A stretch of DNA of 64,000 nucleotides from an uncultured Bacteroidales bacterium. GTDB taxonomy: Bacteria; Bacteroidota; Bacteroidia; Bacteroidales; Paludibacteraceae. The notes under the pieces were generated by a model. The model was given only the letters and a program-made list of their open reading frames with translations. It was not told the DNA's origin and did no database searches. The DNA lies in assembly GCA_900319005.1 (NCBI GenBank), contig ONMV01000002.1, positions 1 to 64,000 of the forward strand, given 5' to 3'. Each line of letters begins with the position of its first letter. Within the stretch, counting starts at the first letter, position 1. Position numbers and translations under genes: made by a program. Of this stretch, positions 41,817-49,112 are shown in pieces.

Positions 41817-41850
41817 GCTCAAATTAACCGACCCCTTTTTCTGAGCCACT
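41817..41850 (+). repeat. Left 34-bp inverted repeat
   Basis: Perfect complement of 45203-45236. Its own ends (GCTCA/TGAGC) could also form a small hairpin. Confidence 0.9.
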
Positions 41851-41853
41851 AAA

Positions 41854-42228
41854 ATGAAGAAAAAAAGATATATATTTTTGCTGTTTACATGCACGCTTTT
41901 TCTCTCCGCGTGCACGTCTTGTTCTGAAAAGGTTTCTACCTGCGGTGCTCTGTGTGCCGATAGTTCCATTTATTATAATGATGACTCTTTAATGGAATAT
42001 GCGCGCCGCGCGTATCTTGACGATGATCCTGCTGCTCTGTTTATAACGGGTGCAGCTTCTTATTTGCATGCCGCGGACTCCGCAGCCCGAGACTCACTCT
42101 CCGTCGTTCCCCTCGACGAAGCGGATATCATGCTCCAACATGCTTGTGAAATGGGTTATGAGGAGGCTTGCACTTTCATCCATGAACTTGACAAACAAGA
42201 CAAATGGGAACATTATATACCTGAATAA
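41854..42228 (+). CDS. Small lipoprotein with Sel1-like C-terminus
   Basis: A 124-residue protein starting 3 bp inside the left repeat. The signal MKKKRYIFLLFTCTLFLSAC has a lipobox LSAC (Cys20). The mature part contains ADIMLQHACEMGYEEACTFIHELDKQ, similar to a Sel1/TPR-like helix pair. Its stop precedes the methyltransferase ATG by 10 bp. A lipoprotein in a restriction-like module is unusual; it may be a passenger. Confidence 0.72.
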   Translation: MKKKRYIFLLFTCTLFLSACTSCSEKVSTCGALCADSSIYYNDDSLMEYARRAYLDDDPAALFITGAASYLHAADSAARDSLSVVPLDEADIMLQHACEMGYEEACTFIHELDKQDKWEHYIPE

Positions 42229-42238
42229 ATATATCATT

Positions 42239-43285
42239 ATGGCAAGAAAAGATTTAGCACAAGCGAAAGATGCCAAGAAGGATGAGTTCTATACCCAGCT
42301 CTCCGACATTGAGAAAGAGTTAGTGCATTATCGCGACTACTTTCGCGATAAAGTAATTTTCTGTAATTGCGACGACCCGTACGAGAGTAATTTCTTCAAG
42401 TATTTTGCGCTCAATTTCAATGCGCTGGGCTTAAAAAAACTCATTGCTACTTGTTATGATGGTTCGCCCATTGCCCAACAGGAACTGCCATTATTCCCTA
42501 TAGAGAGCGATACTCCTACACGGAAAGCTTATAAGGTGGAGATCTCCGAAGTGCCGGACTTGGACGGGAACGGTTCTACCGACTTGACGGATGTACAGTT
42601 ACTGCTTAAAAGCAGTACCCATAATGTCAAGGCAGAGTTAAAGCAAAATGGCTCTTTTGATAGCCCCGAAAGTATAGAGTTACTGAAAGAGGCAGATATA
42701 GTAGTAACCAACCCGCCTTTCTCGCTTTTCCGCGAGTTCCTTGCTTTGTTGAATAAATACAATAAGCAATTTATTATAATAGGTAACACTAACGCCCTAA
42801 AATATAAACTTACATTCAAGATGTTCCAGGAGGATAAAATCCGAACGGGCTACACGAATTTTAATGTAGGTATGTATTTCCAAGTGCCCGACTCTTGGGA
42901 AAAATTCCACCATATAGAGAACGGCAAAAAGATGGCACGAGTCTCTACCTCTTGTTGGTTTACAAACCTGCCGGTAAGTAAGCATAATGAAGAATTGATT
43001 TTGATAAAGCATTATACGCCGGAAGAATATCCTAAGTATGATAATTACGATGCTATAAATGTAAATACATATACGGATATTCCATGTGACTACGATGGTG
43101 CCATGGGTGTGCCAATAACATTTTTAGATAAATATAATCCCAAACAATTTGAAATAATATGGACAACCGATAGAGGGGGTGATGGGTATCTAGAAGAGTT
43201 CAAAAAGCCATGGGATAGATACGACGCGCCTGTATTAAACGGGAAAGGCTTATATACTCGCATCCTAATCCGCAAAAAACAATAA
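42239..43285 (+). CDS. EcoRI-family adenine-specific DNA methyltransferase
   Basis: A 348-residue methyltransferase of the EcoRI_methylase type (M.EcoRI-like). It begins MARKDLAQAKDAKKDEFYTQL, has the FCNCDDPYESNFFKYF block near residue 40 and the catalytic NPPF at 158-161 (KEADIVVTNPPFSLFREF). It then has the target-recognition half with IIIGNTNALKYK and ARVSTSCWFTNL. These enzymes methylate adenine N6 in a specific short sequence. ATG 42239 is chosen; longer frames overlap the lipoprotein. It lies 4 bp before the DUF262-HNH gene, so the two probably form a modification-restriction pair. Confidence 0.87.
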   Translation: MARKDLAQAKDAKKDEFYTQLSDIEKELVHYRDYFRDKVIFCNCDDPYESNFFKYFALNFNALGLKKLIATCYDGSPIAQQELPLFPIESDTPTRKAYKVEISEVPDLDGNGSTDLTDVQLLLKSSTHNVKAELKQNGSFDSPESIELLKEADIVVTNPPFSLFREFLALLNKYNKQFIIIGNTNALKYKLTFKMFQEDKIRTGYTNFNVGMYFQVPDSWEKFHHIENGKKMARVSTSCWFTNLPVSKHNEELILIKHYTPEEYPKYDNYDAINVNTYTDIPCDYDGAMGVPITFLDKYNPKQFEIIWTTDRGGDGYLEEFKKPWDRYDAPVLNGKGLYTRILIRKKQ

Positions 43286-43289
43286 AATC

Positions 43290-44414
43290 ATGGATATAGA
43301 AAAAATTAAGGTAAAGATTGCCGACCTCGTGGACGGCTTTCGTGACAGCGACGAAGAAGGCGTTGTCGGCTATCACGGCAAATTGGACATCCGTCCTAAG
43401 TACCAACGCGAGTTCGTCTATAGCGACAAACAAGAGAAAGCCGTGATTGATACCATCTCTAAAAAATATCCGCTCAATGTGATGTATTGGGTCGAGAAAG
43501 AAGATGGTACATATGAGGTCATGGACGGACAGCAACGCACGCTCTCTATCTGCCACTATTATTGGGGAGCGTTCTCGGTGGATTGGAAAAGTAATCTGTG
43601 GGGGTTCAAGAATCTTCCGGAGGCTGACCGTGAGCAGTTCCTCAACTACGAATTGGATGTTTATATCTGCAAAAACGGCTCTGACACCGAGAAATTGGAT
43701 TGGTTCCAAGTGATCAATATAGCCGGTGAAGAATTAACCAAACAGGAGATCCGAAATGCCGTCTATGCCGGTTCATGGGTGACAGATGCAAAACGATATT
43801 TCTCGAAAAACAACTGTGCTGCGAAGCGTCTTAGCGATGGATATATCTCCAAAGCTTGGAACCGTCAAGCAGGGCTTGAAATGGCTATCGAATGGGTCGC
43901 TAAAAGAGACGGAGTGACGATTGAGAAATACATGAGCGACCACCAGCACGACTCCGATTGTAGCGATCTATGGACTTATTTTAATCTCGTCATGACGTGG
44001 GTTAAAATGAAGTTCATCGGCAAACATGCTGCCCTTTACACCGCTACCGATTGGGGTGAAATGTACCGTTTACACAAGGATGATGAGATAGATGCTAAAA
44101 AGCTCGAAATATGGATCTCGGAACTCCTCAAAGACGGTGAAATTACCAACAAGAAAGGTATCCTCTGGTACGTCCTCGATAACAAAGAGCAACACCTCGG
44201 ACTTCGTGCTTTTGACGAGAAAACCGCGCTGGAGGTGTACGAGGAACAAGGACATAAATGCGTCGGTGCTAACTGCCCGGAACATGGTCGAGAACTTGAG
44301 TTCTACGAAATGGAAGCTGACCACATTGTGCCTTGGTCAAAGGGGGGTAAAACAGTAAAGGAAAACTGCCAAATGCTCTGCCGACATTGTAACAGAACTA
44401 AAAGCAATAAATAG
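43290..44414 (+). CDS. DUF262-HNH nuclease, probable restriction partner
   Basis: A 374-residue protein. The N-terminal DUF262 domain has the KYQREFVYSDKQ block and the DGQQR NTPase motif at about 78-82, as in GmrS/SspE/BrxU. The middle is helical. The C-terminal HNH domain has C-x-x-x-x-C (HKCVGANC), EADHIVPWSKGG at 342-353 and CQMLCRHCNRTKSN, a complete HNH with Zn-binding Cys. DUF262-HNH proteins are nucleotide-dependent nucleases that sense DNA modification or act as restriction subunits. Here an adjacent EcoRI-type methyltransferase could protect the host. This pairing is inference from adjacency. Confidence 0.85.
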   Translation: MDIEKIKVKIADLVDGFRDSDEEGVVGYHGKLDIRPKYQREFVYSDKQEKAVIDTISKKYPLNVMYWVEKEDGTYEVMDGQQRTLSICHYYWGAFSVDWKSNLWGFKNLPEADREQFLNYELDVYICKNGSDTEKLDWFQVINIAGEELTKQEIRNAVYAGSWVTDAKRYFSKNNCAAKRLSDGYISKAWNRQAGLEMAIEWVAKRDGVTIEKYMSDHQHDSDCSDLWTYFNLVMTWVKMKFIGKHAALYTATDWGEMYRLHKDDEIDAKKLEIWISELLKDGEITNKKGILWYVLDNKEQHLGLRAFDEKTALEVYEEQGHKCVGANCPEHGRELEFYEMEADHIVPWSKGGKTVKENCQMLCRHCNRTKSNK

Positions 44415-44439
44415 ATAAAAAAGACATAACTGCTAAAGC

Positions 44440-44606
44440 AAAAAAGCATCGTAACCGATAAGTCTAAGCTGGAAACTTTAAGAACACTATCGAGGAACGA
44501 TGCCTATGACGTAGTACACACTACGGCACGGGCGGACGTTTCTATGAATGGTGTTCAGAGATTCCAGCTTAGGCTCGTTTATAGATACCGAAGTCCGTGC
44601 TTTTTT
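44440..44606. ncRNA. Candidate long-hairpin non-coding RNA
   Basis: A 167-nt gene-free segment folding into one rod. Pairs from outside in are AAAAAAGCA (44440-44448) with TGCTTTTTT (44598-44606); CTAAGCTGGAA (44464-44474) with TTCCAGCTTAG (44562-44572); GAACACTAT (44482) with ATGGTGTTC (44548); AACG/CGTT; GCC/GGC; CGTAGT/ACTACG around a short loop. Either strand could be transcribed and both ends carry T runs on leaving. A 6S-like RNA, a processed guide-type RNA or a non-autonomous element are possible. No reverse transcriptase or RuvC protein is nearby. Confidence 0.55.
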
Positions 44607-44629
44607 ATGCAAATAAATATTTCAAAGAT

Positions 44630-45019
44630 ATGCAACAAATCATTAAAATTGAACAGCCGACTATCGGTCAAAATTTCGGGTCTGTAACGATCAACAATTA
44701 TTATCCTCAACCGCTTACAGACCCGAAGCCTAAGGTTGAGGATGTAGTGACGAACCCTCTTTCGACTATCCCACCGGATTTCTTTTGTATCTCGGCACGG
44801 TTTCCCGAAGAAAATATCCGTGAAAGACTCGATGCCGAGCTGTCTTTAGCTACTACCAAAATCGACTATTGTAGGGCTTTGTACCGCTTACAACATATTG
44901 GCTGTATCAATCTTAATCTTTATGCATCAGATGCCCAAAGGGCTATTATTTTTAATCGTTTTCAATCTAAATTTGTACTTTCTCCCGATGATTTTTGCCG
45001 AGCAAGGCAAAGTAAATAA
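44630..45019 (+). CDS. Small unknown protein next to the structured RNA
   Basis: A 129-residue protein from ATG 44630. The N-terminus MQQIIKIEQPTIGQNFGSVT followed by INNYYPQP is a pattern seen at the start of many uncharacterised accessory proteins. The C-terminal part (ERLDAELSLATTKIDYCRALYRLQHIG) is helical and mentions no known motif. I do not recognise a family. It directly follows the hairpin RNA region, is inside the inverted repeats, and is followed by a GCGGAGTATTT word repeat and a terminator. Confidence 0.65.
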   Translation: MQQIIKIEQPTIGQNFGSVTINNYYPQPLTDPKPKVEDVVTNPLSTIPPDFFCISARFPEENIRERLDAELSLATTKIDYCRALYRLQHIGCINLNLYASDAQRAIIFNRFQSKFVLSPDDFCRARQSK

Positions 45020-45120
45020 CGCGGAATATTTGCGGTTATCGCGGAGTATTTGCGGAGTATCTGCAGAATAATTGCGGAATCCGCGGAGTTATTGCGTCCC
45101 TCTTCTGGGACGTTTTTTTT
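45018..45120 (+). terminator. GCGGAGTATTT word repeat and terminator
   Basis: 45018-45093 is built of GCGGAGTATTTGC-like words. CGTCCC (45095-45100) and GGGACG (45107-45112) then form a stem followed by eight T (45113-45120), a good rho-independent terminator for the plus-strand module. Confidence 0.75.
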
Positions 45121-45125
45121 ATGCC

Positions 45126-45200
45126 TACCTTTGCATCGGATTTCGGACAACAAACCATCCCCGAATCCGATGTTTTATGTCTATAAAAAAATCATGTCCC
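45126..45200. other. Promoter-like box and hairpin before the right repeat
   Basis: TACCTTTGC (45124-45132) is followed by a 12-bp stem CATCGGA-TTCGG / CCGAA-TCCGATG (45132-45172 region). There is no gene behind it before the inverted repeat. Its role is unknown. Confidence 0.4.
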
Positions 45201-45202
45201 GA

Positions 45203-45236
45203 AGTGGCTCAGAAAAAGGGGTCGGTTAATTTGAGC
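45203..45236 (-). repeat. Right 34-bp inverted repeat
   Basis: AGTGGCTCAGAAAAAGGGGT then CGGTTAATTTGAGC, exact complement of 41817-41850. Confidence 0.9.
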
Positions 45237-45261
45237 CGGTGGGTTAAAAACCTTTGCGGGT

Positions 45262-45295
45262 GCAAAGGTACGGTTTTTTTGCGAGATATGCAAAT
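45262..45295 (-). promoter_or_regulatory. Orphan minus-strand promoter at the module border
   Basis: Minus strand: ATTTGCATATC (45295-45284) and TACCTTTGC (45270-45262). Its transcript enters the inverted-repeat module from behind, with no gene in that direction for 3.4 kb. It probably once served the HNH/cassette genes now beyond 41816. Confidence 0.6.
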
Positions 45296-45319
45296 AAATT
45301 AAGAAAATTCTTCTTTTTC

Positions 45320-45351
45320 TTGCACATATCATAAAAAAGCAGTACCTTTGC
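45320..45351 (+). promoter_or_regulatory. Promoter of the REP-associated transposase
   Basis: TTGCACATATC from 45320 and TACCTTTGC at 45343-45351. The 39-bp block 45317-45355 recurs with two or three changes at 46521-46559 behind the transposase gene. Confidence 0.65.
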
Positions 45352-45373
45352 GGCGCTAAACAAAAAGAAAGAG

Positions 45374-46390
45374 ATGAGTGAAAGATTGCGTCGAAAGGCG
45401 GGACACGATTATTCCAAGCCTGCAGCTTACATGATTACGGTGACGACAACTAATCGAGAATCGCTATTAGGCACACTCGCATATGATAAGCCGGAAGATG
45501 CTCACGTAGAACCTACCCCACTCGGGTTGGCTGTTATAGCAGAGTTTTACGAAATAGAGAAACAGATATTCGCAAAGACCGGATGTGCTATACAAATCAT
45601 TCAGTATCAACTCATGCCGGATCATTTCCATGGCGTATTGTATATTAAAGAGGAATTACCAAAGAGTTGGAGTCTGGGAAAGATAATCGGCGCATGGAAA
45701 GGAGCATGCTCACGCGCTTATTGGAGGAATACGTCTTCGACGAGGAGCATACGCTCCGAATCATTATTCGAGCCTGGCTTTCACGACCGGATTCTACACG
45801 GGAAAGGACAGATGCAAAGATGGATAACCTATCTTCATGACAACCCGAGACGATTGGCAATCAAACGCGAGAAACCCGATTTATTCCGAATACATCAGCT
45901 TACATTCATTAGAGGCGTGTATTGTACTACACTCGGAAATATATTCCTTACCGAACACCCTCAACGAGCCGTTTTACAGTGTTCGCGGAGTTTAACCGAT
46001 GAGCAGATAGAGGCACAAAAAAGGCAATGCCTACAAGACGCGGTAAACGGAATCGTATTCATCACCGCGGCTATCTCTCCCGGTGAGAAAAAGATAACCA
46101 GAGCCCTGCGTGAGAAAGGGTTTCCGCTAATCATTCTTTTAGAAAAAGGATTTCCTGCGCAGGATAGCGAACAGTACAAGTACTTTAAACCACAAGGAGT
46201 TTATTTTGAGGCTTGTGCGGCAGGAAAATTGCTTTTGGTGGAGCCTGCGCAAGAACTATTTGAACGGGAGGACATCGTAGCACAGGTAGAGGCGAAGGTG
46301 GGACATATACCACATGAGGCACTGCGCTATCGGTTCGTGGCGCTCAACGCTATAGCAGAGAAAATGTCGAAAGGAGATGAGCGGGGATAA
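45374..46390 (+). CDS. REP-associated (Y1, TnpA-REP) transposase with extra C-terminal domain
   Basis: A 338-residue protein. Residues 1-190 are a Y1 HUH transposase of the RAYT type: SKPAAYMITVTTTNR, the HxH motif in MPDHFHGVLY (84-86) and the Tyr in WITYLHDNPRR near 152. Residues 200-338 add a second domain (VFITAAISPGEKKITRALREKG, PLIILLEKGFP, YFEACAAGKLLLVEP) resembling the Rossmann-like DprA/SLOG group. RAYTs are single-copy, domesticated enzymes linked to spread of REP palindromes. This genome carries many short palindromic repeats, so it is a candidate mobiliser. It has its own promoter and terminator. Confidence 0.85.
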   Translation: MSERLRRKAGHDYSKPAAYMITVTTTNRESLLGTLAYDKPEDAHVEPTPLGLAVIAEFYEIEKQIFAKTGCAIQIIQYQLMPDHFHGVLYIKEELPKSWSLGKIIGAWKGACSRAYWRNTSSTRSIRSESLFEPGFHDRILHGKGQMQRWITYLHDNPRRLAIKREKPDLFRIHQLTFIRGVYCTTLGNIFLTEHPQRAVLQCSRSLTDEQIEAQKRQCLQDAVNGIVFITAAISPGEKKITRALREKGFPLIILLEKGFPAQDSEQYKYFKPQGVYFEACAAGKLLLVEPAQELFEREDIVAQVEAKVGHIPHEALRYRFVALNAIAEKMSKGDERG

Positions 46391-46451
46391 AGCGCAGCTA
46401 ATGCTGCTTGTCGAGAACGTAATCTATAATCAGGAGACTCATACAAACAAC

Positions 46452-46484
46452 GGAGAGGCACACGAATGGATGCCTCTCCTTTTT
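46452..46484 (+). terminator. Terminator behind the transposase gene
   Basis: GGAGAGGCA (46452-46460) pairs with TGCCTCTCC (46471-46479), followed by TTTTT. Confidence 0.75.
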
Positions 46485-46523
46485 ATCACTCGTAAACATC
46501 GGTTCATTTTTTTCTTTTTTTTC

Positions 46524-46555
46524 TTGCACATATCATAAAAAAGCCGTACCTTTGC
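46524..46555 (+). promoter_or_regulatory. Promoter of the 46582 lipoprotein gene
   Basis: TTGCACATATC from 46524 and TACCTTTGC at 46547-46555, almost a copy of the transposase promoter. Confidence 0.65.
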
Positions 46556-46581
46556 CGCCGAAAACACTACAACTGATTATT

Positions 46582-46800
46582 ATGAAAACAATTCGCTCCT
46601 TTCTATCATTCAAAAACATGATTTTCATGATCATGTCATTCGTGTTCGTAATCACACTCGCCTCATGCAAGAAAAATGCTTGCCCCTATTGTGACGGAAC
46701 AGGAAAAGTATATATTCAAAACGACCCGAACAGCACACCCGTAGTAGCAACCTGTCCTATTTGCAACGGGAGGGGATACAATATAAACACAGATTATTAA
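46582..46800 (+). CDS. Small lipoprotein with DnaJ-like CxxCxGxG motifs
   Basis: A 72-residue protein from ATG 46582. The hydrophobic signal (FMIMSFVFVITLASC) ends in lipobox LASC, followed directly by two zinc-ribbon half motifs, CPYCDGTGKVY and CPICNGRGYN, as in the DnaJ cysteine-rich domain. A lipidated protein with just one such pair is probably a small metal- or partner-binding lipoprotein; the function is unknown. It converges on the outer-membrane protein gene with a 4-bp overlap. Confidence 0.8.
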   Translation: MKTIRSFLSFKNMIFMIMSFVFVITLASCKKNACPYCDGTGKVYIQNDPNSTPVVATCPICNGRGYNINTDY

Positions 46801-47606
46801 AAACTCTTTTGTACACCGAATTTCAAGCCATACAGACCCGGGGTGAACTGATTAGCAAGCATATTGCTGAGTTTACCGGAGAAGATGATCACATCATTGA
46901 TGTACTGTTTAGAACCATCCGCATAGCAGTACGTACTACCACTATACCCGAGACTGAGAATGGAGAAGAAAATCTGGAAAGTACTCTTCTTATTGAACTG
47001 ATAGGTGATGACGGGCGATACCTGGAAGCCATAAGAAACACAATGCCGCAAGCCTTCATAATCCGTTCCGCGCTCCATATTATTCGTGACACGGGGGAAA
47101 TCCATTCCGGTAAATACATGCGTCTCGAGCCAAATACCCACTTTTCCGTCAAAAAGGGTCTTGAGACGATACCTCATGTACGGCTCAATCTGCCATGAAC
47201 CATAGTGTACACGCAAATCGGCGGTATAGGTAGTGTCTAAGAGTTTCACATCACTCTGGATGGTCGTATTCGCATAACTACCACCTATCCTCATACCTAA
47301 ATAGATACGGTCAGAGAGTTTCCATCCTACCTCGGGCTGCAGAGCAATCGACCATCCGTTCTCTTTGCGGTCAGAGCGCGAGTCATGATGAAAATAGATG
47401 TCGAAATTATAGCCATAATAGAGTTTCTGTTTCCAGAGAGGTTTCTGTTCCGGAAGAGGGGGTGAAGTCACTGAATCGACAGCCGTATTCGTCTCTGCGG
47501 CAATAGATGCAACAGAAGACAATCCGTCAGCGATATGGTCATCCTGCGCCATCAGGACAGTTACACTGCATAGCAGTACGGCAAGGAAAAGAAGTTTAGT
47601 TCTCAT
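46797..47606 (-). CDS. Outer-membrane beta-barrel protein (DUF3575-like)
   Basis: A 269-residue protein with signal peptide MRTKLLFLAVLLCSVTVLMAQ and beta-barrel sequence: LYYGYNFDIYFHHDSRSDRKENGW, then WKLSDRIYLGMRIGGSYANTT and WQIEPYMRYRLKTLF. It ends in Phe (FGVQKSF). It resembles small DUF3575/OmpA-barrel proteins. Its start overlaps the antiporter gene end by 11 bp, so both are in one operon. The function is unknown. Confidence 0.75.
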   Translation of the reverse strand: MRTKLLFLAVLLCSVTVLMAQDDHIADGLSSVASIAAETNTAVDSVTSPPLPEQKPLWKQKLYYGYNFDIYFHHDSRSDRKENGWSIALQPEVGWKLSDRIYLGMRIGGSYANTTIQSDVKLLDTTYTADLRVHYGSWQIEPYMRYRLKTLFDGKVGIWLETHVFTGMDFPRVTNNMERGTDYEGLRHCVSYGFQVSPVITYQFNKKSTFQIFFSILSLGYSGSTYCYADGSKQYINDVIIFSGKLSNMLANQFTPGLYGLKFGVQKSF

Positions 47607-48954
47607 TTTTCTGATCGTTTTCGGTCATATTCTTGATAAAGAGATCCACGACATGCTTCGTGACATACGTCTTACGCACAGCACGACGCACTTTGTCAGC
47701 AGTAGAAGGTCCATCCGCTTCCTTGGTCTCAGCGGCTGCTTTCTCGGCTGCTTCTACCTCTTTCTCCCGCCGGTCTATCTTATCGCGCAGACTCGGGGAA
47801 GCATGGTTGTAGAGGAAATTATAGCAGGGGATAGTCGCCTTCATGATATAAGGGGTGAGGAAGGTAGTGAGCACGGACGCCGCTACGATGATCGGATAGA
47901 TAGCCGGATCGGTTACGCCGAGTTTGCTACCAAGGGCTGCGATGATGAAGGAGAACTCACCGATCTGCACGAAGGAGAAACCGGTGGACATAGCATCTTT
48001 CATCGTCTCACCACCCCACCAACAACCGAGCGTACCGAAAGTAATCATACCTACGACGATCACGAACGCCACAAAGAGAATCGAATCCCAGTAGGTCACC
48101 AGCGAAGCGGGGTTGATCATCATACCCACCGAGACAAAGAAGATCGCAGCAAACACATTCTTGAGCGGCGCCATGAGGTGCTCGATACGATGGGACTCTT
48201 TCGTCTCCGCCAAGATCATACCCATTACGAACGCACCGAGCGCAGAACTGAAACCGGCTTCCTCGGCAGTCAGCACCATTCCGAGGCAGAGACCGAGGGC
48301 AAGGATAATCAGGATCTCATCATTCAGATGGGGACGTACCCAACGCAGGAAAGTAGGGATAATCAGAATACCGACTACAAACCAAACCGCCAAAGTAACA
48401 ACAAGAACCACCACTTTATCAAGCAGTTCAGCACCCTCAAAATTATTCGACACAGCGATCGAAGAGAGCAGCACCAAAAGCACCACTGCGATGATATCCT
48501 CGAAGATAAGGATCGAAGTAGCCCCCTTGACGAAACGCGACTTGGTCAGCCCCGCCTCGTCAATTGCCTTCATGACGATCGTGGTAGAGGACATACAGAG
48601 CATCGCCGCCAAGAAGATCGAGTTCATGTTGTCCAGCAGCGCAAAACGCCCGACACCATAGCCCAAAAGGAGCATACCTCCGACGATGGTAGAGACACCG
48701 ATGAGCGCCACTTTGCCGCTCTCGAAGAGGTTCTTCAATCGGAACTCCAGACCGATACAGAAGAGCACAAAGAGGACACCGATATTACCCCATGTCTCCA
48801 CATTCTCCATCTCCACGAGTTTCTCGCCGAAGAGATGAGGTCCTACTAAAATACCGGCTACGATGTAGCCCAACACTACGGGTTGTTTGAGCAACTTGAA
48901 GAGCAGGCTCACAATGCCTGCTGTAATCATCAAGATGTATAAATCATGTACCAT
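47596..48954 (-). CDS. CPA2-family cation:proton antiporter
   Basis: A 452-residue membrane protein with 12-13 hydrophobic segments. VVLGYIVAGILVGPHLFG near the N-terminus, LFCIGLEFRLKNLF, and GAFVMGMILAETKESHRIE with FFVSVGMMINP are typical of KefB/NapA-like exchangers. The C-terminal 60 residues are charged and lack a TrkA-N nucleotide-binding domain. It should exchange Na+ or K+ for H+ across the inner membrane. It starts right after the intergenic repeat copy 3. Confidence 0.92.
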   Translation of the reverse strand: MVHDLYILMITAGIVSLLFKLLKQPVVLGYIVAGILVGPHLFGEKLVEMENVETWGNIGVLFVLFCIGLEFRLKNLFESGKVALIGVSTIVGGMLLLGYGVGRFALLDNMNSIFLAAMLCMSSTTIVMKAIDEAGLTKSRFVKGATSILIFEDIIAVVLLVLLSSIAVSNNFEGAELLDKVVVLVVTLAVWFVVGILIIPTFLRWVRPHLNDEILIILALGLCLGMVLTAEEAGFSSALGAFVMGMILAETKESHRIEHLMAPLKNVFAAIFFVSVGMMINPASLVTYWDSILFVAFVIVVGMITFGTLGCWWGGETMKDAMSTGFSFVQIGEFSFIIAALGSKLGVTDPAIYPIIVAASVLTTFLTPYIMKATIPCYNFLYNHASPSLRDKIDRREKEVEAAEKAAAETKEADGPSTADKVRRAVRKTYVTKHVVDLFIKNMTENDQKNEN

Positions 48955-49112
48955 TGTATAGGAAATTAAAAATTAAAAATTATCAATTAATTTACGATTT
49001 ACGATTTACCATTTACGATTTATTGACGATTTAATTTAATTTACGATTTTAATACAATACCTCGTCAATCGTCCATTCGTCAATTCTCAATTATCAATTA
49101 TCAACTATCAAT
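48955..49112 (+). repeat. Composite intergenic repeat, copy 3
   Basis: Contains TTTACGATTTACGATTTACC, TTTACGATTTATTGACGATT, ATACCTCGTCAATCGTC and CAATTATCAATTATCAAC words shared with copies at 30906-31056 and 37203-37383. It fills the antiporter-ABC gap and runs to the ABC gene stop. Confidence 0.8.

Larger units (their letters stand above)
41817..45236. mobile_element. 3.4-kb module bounded by perfect 34-bp inverted repeats
   Basis: The left repeat (41817-41850) starts GCTCAAATTAACCGACCCC and the right repeat (45203-45236) is its exact reverse complement, 34 of 34 bases. Between them lie a small lipoprotein, an EcoRI-type methyltransferase, a DUF262-HNH nuclease, a structured RNA candidate and a small unknown protein, all on the plus strand. 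Flanks are minus-strand cassette genes on the left and a minus-strand promoter (45262-45295) on the right that now has no gene. This is what insertion between that promoter and the HNH gene would leave. No transposase lies inside and I see no target duplication. Confidence 0.6.

Noticed and set aside
41854..41969. N-terminal part of the HNH frame antisense to the lipoprotein gene
   Set aside because: It is antisense to a good lipoprotein gene and crosses the inverted repeat, with no family similarity.
44440..45019. Retron (msr-msd plus reverse transcriptase)
   Set aside because: The hairpin shape would fit, but the adjacent protein is 129 residues without any reverse transcriptase motif, and no such gene is in the window.
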